Assembly: GCA_007748055.1 (NCBI GenBank) | Contig: CP036279.1 | Location: 3,472,001-3,536,000 of the forward strand | Direction: 5' to 3' | DNA length: 64,000 nt | Origin: Kolteria novifilia | Lineage (GTDB): Bacteria; Planctomycetota; Planctomycetia; Kolteriales; Kolteriaceae | Part shown: piece by piece, positions 44,208-52,882 of the stretch | Layout of the letters: each line of letters starts with the position of its first letter | Position numbering within the stretch: position 1 is the first letter of the stretch | The notes under the pieces: generated by a model | The model's input: the letters and a program-made list of their open reading frames with translations, nothing else | What the model was told of the DNA's origin: nothing | The model's database searches: none | Translations under genes and position numbers: made by a program

Positions 44208-45647
44208 ATGCGCGTAGGACTACGTTCGCTGCTCGTTTGCTGCCTCTTCGTCGCGACGGGACAGGCAGCGTCCCAGGCCGAAGACCGGCCGAACTTTCTG
44301 ATCATCTTGTGCGACGATCTCGGCTACGGCGATCTCGCATGTTACGGCAACAAGACCATCAAGACGCCGAACCTCGACAAACTGGCCGATCAGGGGACGC
44401 GACTGACCGACTGCTATTCCGCGGCGCCGGTCTGTTCACCCTCCCGGGCGGGCCTCTTGACGGGGCGAACGCCGAACCGGCTCGGCGTCTATGACTGGAT
44501 TCCCGAAGGCAACGTCACCCACCTTCGCGAGGACGAGAAGACCGTCGCCAAGCTGCTGAAGGGGGCGGGCTATCAAACGGGACAGTTCGGCAAGTGGCAC
44601 TGCAACGGCCACTTCAACAGTGACCTCCAGCCCCAACCCGACGATCACGGCTTCGACCATTGGTTCGCGACGCAGAATAACGCTTCCCCGACGCACAAGC
44701 AGCCGACGAATTTCGTCCGCAACGGCGAGCCGGTCGGCCCGACGAAGGACTTCTCCTGCCAAGTCGTCGCCGACGAGGCGATCGGCTGGCTCGAGCGGCG
44801 CGACCCCGAGAAGCCGTTCTTCATGTTCGTCTGTTTCCACGAGCCGCACGAACCGATCGACTCGCCCGAGGATCTGGTCACGTCCTATCCGCAAGCGACC
44901 AAGAAGGGGGAGGCCCTCTACTACGCCAACGTCACCAACATGGACAAGGCGGTCGGCAAGCTGATGGCGGCGCTCGATAAGGAGAAGCTCGACGACTCGA
45001 CCTTCGTCTTCTTCACCTCCGACAACGGCCCGGAAACGCTCAGCCGCTACCGTAGCGCCTGGCGCTCCCACGGGTCGCCAGGACCGCTTCGCGGCATGAA
45101 GCTCCACCTCTACGAAGCGGGAATCCGGGTACCGGGGATCATGCGTTGGCCGGGGCATGTCGCCAAGGGGGCCGTTTGCGACGAGCCGGTCGGCGGCGTC
45201 GATGTCCTGCCGACCTGTTGTCAACTCGCCGGCGTCAAAGTTCCAACAGACAAGACGATCGATGGCACGAGCATGGTGCCCGCGTTTCACTGCGAACCGA
45301 TCAAACGCGAGACGCCGCTCCATTGGCACTACTATCGTTCGCTCACCGAACCGGTTTCGGCGATGCGCGACGGCGACTGGGTGGTGCTGGGGATTTGGGA
45401 TCTCGACAAGAAGAAACCACGCCATTACCAGCCCGGCGACGACGACGTCATCAAGAACTACAAGCTGGTTCGCTTCGAACTCTACAACTTGAAAGACGAC
45501 CTCGGTCAGCGGCGCGACCTCTCCTCGGCCGAGCCAGAGCGACTCGAGAAGATGTCCGAACAACTCAAGGGAATCCTCAAGGGCGTCCAGCAGGAAGCTC
45601 CCGACTGGACGGCCCAGACGACGACGAGTCCTCAGAAGAAGGGGTGA
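44208..45647 (+). CDS. Sulfatase (arylsulfatase family), canonical CSPSR
   Basis: A 479-residue secreted sulfatase with a signal peptide (residues 1-24). Family motifs: metal DD at D36-D37 (CDDLGYGD), PNLDKL, the formylglycine site C76-S-P-S-R80 (AAPVCSPSRAGLLTGRTPNR), GQFGKWH, FFMFVCFHEPHEP, TFVFFTSDNGPE and GIRVPGIMRWPGH. The C-terminal subdomain has ELYNLKDDLGQRRDLS. Substrates are most likely sulfate esters of polysaccharides. GGAG lies six bases before ATG 44208. Unlike the sulfatase at 3942-5240 its active-site Arg is intact. A strong terminator lies downstream. Confidence 0.95.
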   Translation: MRVGLRSLLVCCLFVATGQAASQAEDRPNFLIILCDDLGYGDLACYGNKTIKTPNLDKLADQGTRLTDCYSAAPVCSPSRAGLLTGRTPNRLGVYDWIPEGNVTHLREDEKTVAKLLKGAGYQTGQFGKWHCNGHFNSDLQPQPDDHGFDHWFATQNNASPTHKQPTNFVRNGEPVGPTKDFSCQVVADEAIGWLERRDPEKPFFMFVCFHEPHEPIDSPEDLVTSYPQATKKGEALYYANVTNMDKAVGKLMAALDKEKLDDSTFVFFTSDNGPETLSRYRSAWRSHGSPGPLRGMKLHLYEAGIRVPGIMRWPGHVAKGAVCDEPVGGVDVLPTCCQLAGVKVPTDKTIDGTSMVPAFHCEPIKRETPLHWHYYRSLTEPVSAMRDGDWVVLGIWDLDKKKPRHYQPGDDDVIKNYKLVRFELYNLKDDLGQRRDLSSAEPERLEKMSEQLKGILKGVQQEAPDWTAQTTTSPQKKG

Positions 45648-45704
45648 ACCTCGCTAGACTACTTGATGAGGAAAGTGGCGAGATGAACCGTCCGCGCAAC
45701 AACG

Positions 45705-45744
45705 AAGCCGGCGCGACTTACGAGGCGCGCCGGCTTAATTTTTT
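45705..45744 (+). terminator. Rho-independent terminator after the second sulfatase
   Basis: A perfect 11-bp stem AAGCCGGCGCG / CGCGCCGGCTT with a 10-base loop, followed by a T-rich tract (AATTTTTTG). It lies 57 bp after the sulfatase stop. Confidence 0.85.
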
Positions 45745-45836
45745 GTTCAACGGGCTGACAGGCCGTTAATCGAAAATGCCTCGCACACGGTCAAACGTTC
45801 GCCTTCGGGTTGTCGGCGACGCAAGTCGTTCACACT

Positions 45837-46039
45837 GGCTGACAAGCAGCCAATGACACCCGAGCATCAAGCGATGACGGTGCCCTTGTGTCCTGATAGG
45901 CAAGTTCGCTACATTGAATCTCGGCCCTCAGATCCTGCGGAAGTTTGCCTAGTCATAGGCGTTTTCCGCATGCCCACGGCCAGCGTGGGCGTGGCATCCA
46001 AGAGTCTTTTAGTCAATGAATTAACCAATCAGGACCCTA
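45837..46039. repeat. R3 hairpin and R2 element ending at the Gly-rich protein stop codon
   Basis: An R3 hairpin (CACTGGCTGACAAGCAGCC) is at 45837-45860. The R2 copy runs 45886-46039: its left end GTGTCCTGATAGGCAAG and right end (reverse complemented) TAGGGTCCTGATTGG form inverted repeats. It has one hairpin (GCCCACGGCCAGCGTGGGC). The right TA (46038-46039) is part of the TAG stop codon of the minus-strand gene 46037-47710. Confidence 0.7.
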
Positions 46040-47710
46040 GGACGCCTTTTCGCCGTTCCCGGTGGGAGCGGGAGCTTCCGAGTTCTCGTCGCCGCCGCTG
46101 CCGTCCTCCTTGGGTTGATCGAGGTGGACCATGAGCCACTGTTGGGTCTTGTCCTTCCCGAAATGCACCAAGATCGGCGTTTGCGGCTTCGTCAGGTTGT
46201 AGAGCCCCGTCTCCATGACAGTGTCCTTGTTGGTGCCGATGTACCATGCGGCCCGTTGTGTCTTCTCGTCGACCGAACCGTAGACCGGAAGGTTCTGGTT
46301 GGTCATGGTGTTGTAATAGGTGCCGCTGATCTTGCCGTCCTTGCTGATCGCGAGCTGAAGGTACATCGTGGCATCACCCTTGTCGGAATTGGTCAAGGCG
46401 TAGACACCCAGCGGCATCCAATTCTTGGCCTCTTCCGCGGACATCTCCCCCGATTGCGAGGTGCTGGGGGTTCCGTCGTTGGCGATCTGTTCGGCTTGCT
46501 CGGCGTACTCGGTCGCGGTCGCGGCCTCTTGTCCATCGATGTAGACGCTGCCGCTGTCGTAGTAGACGTTGCTGCCGTAGTCGTAATAGATCGGTTGCGA
46601 GAAGCTGGAACCGACAAGGAAGCCGGTCAACCCGCCCCACGCGGCCCATCCCCAACCATAGTACGGACGACGCCACCAGTTGCGCCACGGCCCGTAGGGT
46701 GGGGGATAGGGGCGACGACGCCACCAATTCTGAGTGAACGGACGGTTGTAGGGACGCCACGGATGATCGCGCCGGATCTGATTCGCGCGAGCATCACGCC
46801 GGGCGACTCGCTGGTCACGATTTCCCTCGAAGCGAGGGACGTCGTTGCGAGCGTTGGCGTAGGCTCGGCTAGCGCGAGTCTGCTCACCACCAGGCCCCAA
46901 GCGGCGCTGCTCGCCTCCCGGACCGAGCGGTCGTCGTTCGCCGCCTGGTCCCAGAGGACGCTGCTCGCCGCCCGGACCGAGAGGGCGTTGCTCGCCGCCT
47001 GGTCCCAGAGGACGCTGCTCGCCGCCCGGACCGAGAGGGCGTTGCTCGCCGCCTGGCCCCAGAGGACGCTGCTCACCGCCCGGACCGAGAGGGCGTTGCT
47101 CGCCGCCTGGCCCCAGAGGACGCTGTCCTCCGCCAGTTCCTGGGCGTCCGGCTTGACCGCCCGCGGGAAGGTTGAGAAAGCTTCGAAGATCCTGGCTGGA
47201 AGGGGCTCCACCACTGCCCGGTCGGAGCCCATCGAGCCGACCGGCGCTGAGGTTGCCGCCGCCGGGGTTGAGGCGGGCGCCCAAATCACCGCCTGAGAGC
47301 CGGCCGCCACCACCTGAGTTCAATCGGGAGCCCAAGTCGCTGCCGCCGGGACGAACGTTTCCGCCGCCACCACTTCCGCCGGAGGAGCGGAAGGAACTCA
47401 AGGACGAGGGGCCGCCGTGAAAGCCTCCCGACGAAGAGCGGAAGTTGCTGATATTACCTCCGCCACCTCCACTTCCACCGCCACCGACGCGGAAGCCACC
47501 GGAAGACATGCCTCCGCCGCCGCGGAAACTGCCGCCTCCTCCGCCGCCGCGGAAACTGCCGCCTCCTCCGCCGCCGCGGAAGCCGCCACCACCTCCGCCA
47601 CCGCGGAAGCCACCTCCACCACCACCTCGCATGCCGATGGCCCAAACGGGTGCCGTTTGGTGGGCGACAAGCAAGAGCGACGCGATCGTTACGAGCGCGA
47701 ACTGTCTCAT
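46037..47710 (-). CDS. Secreted Gly-rich protein with tandem repeats, function unknown
   Basis: A 557-residue exported protein (signal residues 1-25). Residues about 27-110 are almost pure Gly with Phe-Arg (GGGGFRGGG), about 190-280 are a run of some ten 9-residue units (EQRPLGPGG), then an Arg/Trp/Tyr/Pro-rich, perhaps cell-wall-associated, segment (WWRRRPYPPPYGPWRNWWRR), a short hydrophobic stretch around residue 360 and a C-terminal domain of about 150 residues with IYYDYGSNVYYDSGSVYIDG and a lipocalin-like or beta-rich NTMTNQNLPVYGSVDEKTQR. No enzyme motif. GAGG precedes ATG 47710. The repeat DNA is at 46905-47131. The stop is formed by an R2 end. Confidence 0.75.
   Translation of the reverse strand: MRQFALVTIASLLLVAHQTAPVWAIGMRGGGGGGFRGGGGGGGFRGGGGGGSFRGGGGGGSFRGGGGMSSGGFRVGGGGSGGGGGNISNFRSSSGGFHGGPSSLSSFRSSGGSGGGGNVRPGGSDLGSRLNSGGGGRLSGGDLGARLNPGGGNLSAGRLDGLRPGSGGAPSSQDLRSFLNLPAGGQAGRPGTGGGQRPLGPGGEQRPLGPGGEQRPLGPGGEQRPLGPGGEQRPLGPGGEQRPLGPGGEQRPLGPGGERRPLGPGGEQRRLGPGGEQTRASRAYANARNDVPRFEGNRDQRVARRDARANQIRRDHPWRPYNRPFTQNWWRRRPYPPPYGPWRNWWRRPYYGWGWAAWGGLTGFLVGSSFSQPIYYDYGSNVYYDSGSVYIDGQEAATATEYAEQAEQIANDGTPSTSQSGEMSAEEAKNWMPLGVYALTNSDKGDATMYLQLAISKDGKISGTYYNTMTNQNLPVYGSVDEKTQRAAWYIGTNKDTVMETGLYNLTKPQTPILVHFGKDKTQQWLMVHLDQPKEDGSGGDENSEAPAPTGNGEKAS
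46905..47131 (-). repeat. Coding tandem repeat (27-bp unit, 54-bp higher order)
   Basis: The DNA for the EQRPLGPGG array consists of 27-bp units arranged as alternating types, so that neighbours two units apart are more alike than adjacent ones (for example GCCTGGTCCCAGAGGACG alternates with GCCCGGACCGAGAGGGCG). This indicates duplication of a 54-bp pair. Confidence 0.75.
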
Positions 47711-47734
47711 GATCTATCCTCGCTTTGCGGTTCC

Positions 47735-48703
47735 CTACTGTCCGGACGCGTCACGAACAACGGTCATCGGACCGATGTCGGGAAGGAGTTGCCCATCCAC
47801 CTCACGACTGATGGAGGACCATTCGAACGAATTGTCGTCGATCGCCTTGTAGACGTGAATCGCCGAGGCCTTGTCGCCGCTCGCCAGCGAGGCATGGGCG
47901 TTGACGTGCCAGGCGTCGTCGCGGTTCTTCCAGACGCCCTGGGTGACGCCCCCCTCGGAGTCGAAGGACCAGGAGTGGATCTCCTCCTCGGCGGCGTCCC
48001 ATCCGATCAACTCGAGTCCTTCCATGACCTTCTGGCCGTCGTAGTACATGGAGAAACGGCGAATGAGGAAGTGGCCGTTGATCGACCAGTGGCACCAGAG
48101 CCGGGCGGTCATCTTGCCGTCTTCGCCGGACCAATTGCCGACCATCCATGCAAGGGCGCCGACTTCGTTGGGTGTCTCGGAGTCGCTGCCGGAGCCGGGC
48201 AACTCTCGAACGCTGGCGAGTTTCCACGTTCCGTCGGTCCCCTTGGCCCACACCGCCGAGAAGTGTCCCTCCATGTGAGGACGACCGTTGACGCTGACCA
48301 TGGCGATGCCATCGGAGATGAGCACATCGGCGACCGGAGCCGAGACCGAGGTGACCATCAGGTCGAGCTTGGCGTCGCCCTGGGCCTTGAAGAGGGTCTT
48401 GAGTCGGGCCGCGAGCGCTTCCTTGCCGACCGTCTTCCCCCCGTCGGCGTCGGTGTGGACACCGTCGTCGTGCCAGTGCTCCATCAGCTTGTCGACGTCC
48501 TTGGCGTTGTAGGCATCGACGTAGGAAGTGAGGTGCTTGCGAACCGTTTCGGCCTGAGGCGATTTGGGTTCGCTTGCCTCGGTGGTCGCCCCTTTCTCCT
48601 CTTGAGCGGTCGCGGCATGGACGACGCCGAAGAGGGCCGTCAACATCAAGCCGTGGCGGGCCGCGAGGCGAAGCCACGACGTCTTGGATCTCGATTCACC
48701 CAT
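47735..48703 (-). CDS. Secreted SnoaL/ketosteroid-isomerase-like protein with C-terminal DUF1579-like domain
   Basis: A 322-residue exported protein. Signal residues 1-34 (ending AATAQ). Residues about 45-165 are an NTF2-like (SnoaL/SgcJ) domain: VRKHLTSYVDAYNAKDVDKLMEHW, cut here to AYNAKDVDKLMEHW, then VADVLISDGIAMVSVNG and WKLASVREL. Residues about 180-320 begin VGALAWMVGNWSGED, typical of a second lipocalin-like fold that repeats in the form LIGWDAAEEEIHSWSFDSEGG, cut here to WDAAEEEIHSWSFDSEGG. The pairing of the two domains is common in planctomycete exported proteins, with no known activity. GAGG is upstream of ATG 48703. It is transcribed towards, and just upstream of, the Gly-rich protein gene. 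Confidence 0.7.
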   Translation of the reverse strand: MGESRSKTSWLRLAARHGLMLTALFGVVHAATAQEEKGATTEASEPKSPQAETVRKHLTSYVDAYNAKDVDKLMEHWHDDGVHTDADGGKTVGKEALAARLKTLFKAQGDAKLDLMVTSVSAPVADVLISDGIAMVSVNGRPHMEGHFSAVWAKGTDGTWKLASVRELPGSGSDSETPNEVGALAWMVGNWSGEDGKMTARLWCHWSINGHFLIRRFSMYYDGQKVMEGLELIGWDAAEEEIHSWSFDSEGGVTQGVWKNRDDAWHVNAHASLASGDKASAIHVYKAIDDNSFEWSSISREVDGQLLPDIGPMTVVRDASGQ

Positions 48704-49019
48704 GGATGAGAACCTCTAAGCAATGTGTGGCCGACGCTAGTTGAGGTCGGTCTTCTCAACTCGACGGATGGCCCAACTCGGCCCACCGGCTCTGGCATTG
48801 ATAGACGTCGTTCCGGCCAAGTCCAGACGCTCTCTTCGCCGAGGCACCAGTTGGCGATGGCACGTCCGCTCCACTGTACCTTGCCCGGACGACCGGAGGC
48901 AATTTCTCGCTGGAACTCGCGAACGATTCAGGTGAAGTGGCCGCTCGGTGAAGTGGCTCGCACACCGCTGTCTGTCGCCTGACAGTCGGCGCTCACGTTG
49001 GCGCCGAGGCCGTGCCCGC
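48704..49019. other. Spacer between the Che-like operon end and the SnoaL-like gene
   Basis: About 316 bp, holding the promoter of the 48703 gene on the minus strand. The last gene of the chemosensory operon stops at 49020. ORFs here (48725-48982) show no features. No terminator with a clear T-tract was found, so the operon could read into it. Confidence 0.4.
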
Positions 49020-50024
49020 TCAGCTTGAGACGTTGTGGATCTTCAGGAGCTTCTCGGCGATCGCGTCGGGGGCGAGGACGTCGATCGCGGCGCCAAGCTC
49101 GGCCGCGGCTCGCGGCATGCCGTAGACGACGCTCGACCAGCGGTCCTGGGCGATGGTATTCCAGCCGGCGCGGCGGAGCTGAAGGAGGCCGTCCGCGCCG
49201 TCCCGTCCCATCCCGGTGAGAAGGATCGCGAGTCCTGGCTCGGGGCACTCCTGGGCGGCGCTGGAAAAGAGAACATCGACCGAGGGGCGATAGGGGCAAG
49301 AGGCCGGCTCGGGCGTGTAGTGGAAGACCATCGACCGATTGATGCGCAGATGGTTGTCGGTCCTGGCGACCTTGACCGTTCCCGCCGTGGCCCGTTGCCC
49401 CTCGTCGGCCAACGAGACGGGAAGCTCGGTCCGGCGATCGAGCCAGTCGACCAATCCGGCGACGAACTCCGAGTCGACATGCTGGACGATCACGATCGAA
49501 GCGGGAAAACTGCCCGGAAGGCGCCCCAGGATCGCTTCGAGCGCTTGCGGGCCACCAGTGGACGAACCAATGAGGATGGTGGTTGGCTTGGGAGTAACCG
49601 GAGCCGGCGCGACACCTGTCGCCTTGTCGCTGCCGATGAGACGCCTGATCGTCGCGATCTTCTCGAGCAACGACTCGGCGCCTTCGACCTGTTTGTCGCC
49701 GCCGAAGGTGGGGGTCGGGACCGCGTCGATCGCGCCGTAGCCCATCGCGTCGTAGACCTTGTCGAGGTGTCCCTGGACCGTCGCGGTGACGATGAGGATC
49801 TGGCAAGGGCATTCGCTCATGATCTGGCGCGTCGCCTCGACGCCATCCATGACCGGCATGATCAAATCCATCAGCACCAAGTCGGGGCAGTCGCGGTAGC
49901 AGAGATCAACCGCCTCCCTTCCATCGCGGGCGATCCACGCGACCTCATGACCCGGCAGCGAGACGACCAACCGTCGCAGCGTTTCCACGGCCATTCTCAT
50001 GTCGTTGACGATCGCGATTCTCAT
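49020..50024 (-). CDS. CheB methylesterase, WspF-like
   Basis: A 334-residue chemotaxis-type methylesterase. N-terminal receiver with phosphoacceptor D53 (VLMDLIMPVMDG), then a linker and the esterase domain with the catalytic triad S155 (GSSTGG), H182 (IVQHVD) and D275 (LLTGMGRDGADG). CheB removes methyl groups from receptors after phosphorylation by CheA; in the Wsp system its homologue is WspF, whose loss locks the pathway on. It is the last gene of the operon and its start overlaps the CheA stop (ATGA at 50021-50024). Confidence 0.93.
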   Translation of the reverse strand: MRIAIVNDMRMAVETLRRLVVSLPGHEVAWIARDGREAVDLCYRDCPDLVLMDLIMPVMDGVEATRQIMSECPCQILIVTATVQGHLDKVYDAMGYGAIDAVPTPTFGGDKQVEGAESLLEKIATIRRLIGSDKATGVAPAPVTPKPTTILIGSSTGGPQALEAILGRLPGSFPASIVIVQHVDSEFVAGLVDWLDRRTELPVSLADEGQRATAGTVKVARTDNHLRINRSMVFHYTPEPASCPYRPSVDVLFSSAAQECPEPGLAILLTGMGRDGADGLLQLRRAGWNTIAQDRWSSVVYGMPRAAAELGAAIDVLAPDAIAEKLLKIHNVSS

Positions 50025-52882
50025 TGGGCCGACTCGCTGATGAGACGATGAATGCTTTCGATGAACGTATTGTCGTGAAAGCTGCTCTTGGTCAGGTAGT
50101 GGTTCGCCCCGGCTTCGAGACCGCGACGATGATCCTCCTCCCGATCCTTATAGGAAACGATCATCACCGGGGTGCTCTTGAGACGCGCATCTTGCTTGAT
50201 GGAGCGGACAAAGTCGATGCCGTTCATTCGCGGCATGTCGACGTCGGTGATGACCATGTCGAAGCCACCCTTGCGCACGACGTTCCATCCATCCATGCCA
50301 TCGACGGCGACCTCGACCTCGAAGCCGACATTCTCGAGCAGACGCCGTTGGACCTCGCGGACGGTGATCGAATCGTCGACGACGAGGATGCGCTTCTTGC
50401 GGACGACTTGGTTCTCCTCGGGGACCGCGCGCGAGGAGCGAAGGCGACCTTCGGTGAGTAGAGTGTCGATCGAGCGGACCATGTCGTCGACGTCGATGAT
50501 GAGCAGAGGCGATCCATCCTCGATCAGGGCCGCGGAGTTGATGTCCGCCACCTTCCCCAAGCGACGATCCAACGGACGGACGACCAAGTCACGTTCCCCG
50601 AGAAAACGATCGACGATCAGGCCGTAGCGGCAATTGCGATCGCTCACCACCACGACGCAGAACCGCTCGGAGGGAGACTTCTCGCTGTCGAGTTCCAACA
50701 CCTCCCGGGCCTCGACGAGTCCGATCGCTTCCCCCTCCCATTCAAAGTGCCGGCGTCCCTCAATGAACTTTAGATCCTCCGTGTTGACCGTCACGATTCG
50801 GTCGATGCGCGTCGTGGGAAAGGCATAGGGTTCGCCATCGATGTCGACCAAGACGGCGCGGATCACCGAGAGAGTAATCGGCAACTGGAGCTTGAAACGA
50901 GTCCCCTGACCGAAGGTCGATGTGCAGCGAACGGTCCCGCCGACTCCTTGGATCATGCTGTGGACGGCGTCGAGACCGACGCCACGCCCCGAGACTTCGG
51001 TCACTTCCGTTCGGGTCGAGAACCCAGGCAGGAACATGAACTCGAAAAGTTCGTCCTGACTCAGATCGCGCGCGACCTCCGCACTGACCATTCGCCGGTC
51101 GATCACCGTTCGCCGGACCCGCTCGGGATCGATGCCTCGGCCATCGTCGGAGACGGTGAGGATGAGCATGCCGGCCTGATGCATCGCCTCGAGCCGGATG
51201 GTCGCTTTCTCGGGTTTGGCCGTCTCGGCTCGTTTCTCGGGGGTTTCAATCCCATGATCGATGGCGTTGCGCAGCAGGTGGTTGAGAGGGGCTTTCAGCT
51301 TCTCGAGAATGTCTCGATCGACGGGAGTCGACGCGCCGACGATCTCGAAGTGAACGTTGCGGTTGAGTTGTCTTGCCAGATCGCGGACCGAGCGGGGCAG
51401 GGCGGCGACGCCGTCGCTGAGTGGACGCATCCGGCTGGAGATGACCTCTCGATAGAGCCGGCTGGTCATCATGTCCGCGCGGCGAGCGTAGCCTTCGAAC
51501 TCGTCCATGCGATCGGCGAGGATGTCGCGACAGTCCTTCGCGCGGAGGCGGGCCTCGGCGAGAAGGGCGTCGAATTGATCGTCGCCCAGCGACGACTCCT
51601 CCGAGTCGCTATGGTGCCCGAGTTTTCGCAACGCTTCCCAGAGAGCGATCTGCGTACTCTTGAGCTTCACCAGGGAGTCGGCGAAAGGACGCAGCCGGCG
51701 AGCCTCGACGAGCGATTCCCCGGCGAGGCCCATCAGTCGATCCATGTTCTCGGCACTGACGCGAACGACCCGGTCTTGCGACTCGGAGGCGAGGACCACT
51801 CCGTGGTGGGTGGCGGCTTCGCTTCGTGGCTCGGCAGCAACTTCCGCGGAGGAACTTGTCGCGGAGACGACACCCGTTGATTGACGCTCGCGCCGCCCGG
51901 GGGCGGCCTTGGGAGGCAAAGGCTCGGCACTCGCCACGGAATGGGCGGGCACTTCCTCCACGGAAGTGGGAACCGGCGTACTGGCGAGCTGATGAGTCAA
52001 CTCGGCGATCTGATTCGAAAAGATCTGCCGCGTCTCCTCAAAGGGGGCCTCTTCCGATTCGGCGAGTCGTTCGAGAACGTCGACGACCGGACGAATTCGT
52101 TCGATGACGACCTGCGGGTTTCCCGTCGCTTCGGTCGAGACTCCTTGGAGCCACTCCTCAAGGGCTCGCCCCAAATGGAAGAGATCGTCGAACCGAACGA
52201 TCTTGCCAGCGCCACGGATCGCTCGTGCCGCATCGAGCAACGGTTCGCAGGAGGCCGATCCACTCGCGTCGTTCTCGATCGTCGCGAGACCTTCCTTCAG
52301 GGCGACGGTGTTGACCGCGAGTTCCTTGCGCAAGAGGTCGAGCATCCCTTCCTCGAGCGGGCGGGGCGCCTCGGTCCGCCATAATGGCGCTCCTGGAACA
52401 ACGGCGGGCTCCTCGGCGACGTTGGGATCACTCCCGTTCACCGCTTCCGGTGGAACCTCGGGCGCGGAGGTCTCCCGCATCAGGTTGGCGATCTTGGTCG
52501 TCAGTTGTTCGATGGCCGGGCCTTCCTCGGCGAGCCATTGGTCGAACTGCGACTCTTGAACGTTGGCAATGCGCGAGAGCATGTCGACCGCGTCGAGCAA
52601 AAGGTCGATGCGCCCGCTGTCGAGGCGGAGCCGACCTTCCTGAGTCGCGACGAAGCAGTCCTCCATCGCGTGAGCGAGACGGACGGCGGCATCGATCCCG
52701 ACGATGCGGGACGCTCCCTTGATGGAATGCGCGGCCCGCATCAGACCTTCGAGCGGCTCGGTTCGTTCGGGTTCGTTCTCAAGAACGAGTAGACCTTCGT
52801 TGAGCGTCGCCGACTGTTCCTCCACCTCCATGCGGAAGAGATCGAGCATCGGGACGTCACCCAATCCGCCAGCGTCACTCAT
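50021..52882 (-). CDS. CheA-type hybrid histidine kinase with receiver, WspE-like
   Basis: A 953-residue kinase with domains: HPt (phospho-His H52 in RAAHSIKGAS), a second, degenerate HPt (residues about 180-290, where R220 stands at the His position, DAARAIRGAGKIV), dimerisation, the HATPase (N-box LLRNAIDHGIETPEKR, DDGRGID, GRGVGLDAV), a CheW-like P5 domain and a C-terminal receiver (VVDDSITVREVQ, ITDVDMPRMNG, YLTKSSF). This hybrid CheA-REC layout is that of WspE. The frame extends upstream, but the true start is the ATG at 52882, inside the overlap TGATG with the preceding CheW stop; the stop overlaps CheB. Confidence 0.95.
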   Translation of the reverse strand: MSDAGGLGDVPMLDLFRMEVEEQSATLNEGLLVLENEPERTEPLEGLMRAAHSIKGASRIVGIDAAVRLAHAMEDCFVATQEGRLRLDSGRIDLLLDAVDMLSRIANVQESQFDQWLAEEGPAIEQLTTKIANLMRETSAPEVPPEAVNGSDPNVAEEPAVVPGAPLWRTEAPRPLEEGMLDLLRKELAVNTVALKEGLATIENDASGSASCEPLLDAARAIRGAGKIVRFDDLFHLGRALEEWLQGVSTEATGNPQVVIERIRPVVDVLERLAESEEAPFEETRQIFSNQIAELTHQLASTPVPTSVEEVPAHSVASAEPLPPKAAPGRRERQSTGVVSATSSSAEVAAEPRSEAATHHGVVLASESQDRVVRVSAENMDRLMGLAGESLVEARRLRPFADSLVKLKSTQIALWEALRKLGHHSDSEESSLGDDQFDALLAEARLRAKDCRDILADRMDEFEGYARRADMMTSRLYREVISSRMRPLSDGVAALPRSVRDLARQLNRNVHFEIVGASTPVDRDILEKLKAPLNHLLRNAIDHGIETPEKRAETAKPEKATIRLEAMHQAGMLILTVSDDGRGIDPERVRRTVIDRRMVSAEVARDLSQDELFEFMFLPGFSTRTEVTEVSGRGVGLDAVHSMIQGVGGTVRCTSTFGQGTRFKLQLPITLSVIRAVLVDIDGEPYAFPTTRIDRIVTVNTEDLKFIEGRRHFEWEGEAIGLVEAREVLELDSEKSPSERFCVVVVSDRNCRYGLIVDRFLGERDLVVRPLDRRLGKVADINSAALIEDGSPLLIIDVDDMVRSIDTLLTEGRLRSSRAVPEENQVVRKKRILVVDDSITVREVQRRLLENVGFEVEVAVDGMDGWNVVRKGGFDMVITDVDMPRMNGIDFVRSIKQDARLKSTPVMIVSYKDREEDHRRGLEAGANHYLTKSSFHDNTFIESIHRLISESAQ

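Noticed and set aside
46115-47296. 393-residue plus-strand ORF opposite the Gly-rich protein
   Set aside because: Antisense to the repeat-containing gene; it has no features and the minus-strand gene has a signal peptide and RBS.
47417-48709. 430-residue plus-strand ORF
   Set aside because: Antisense to the Gly-rich and SnoaL-like genes; the Ala/Thr repeats come from the Gly codons.
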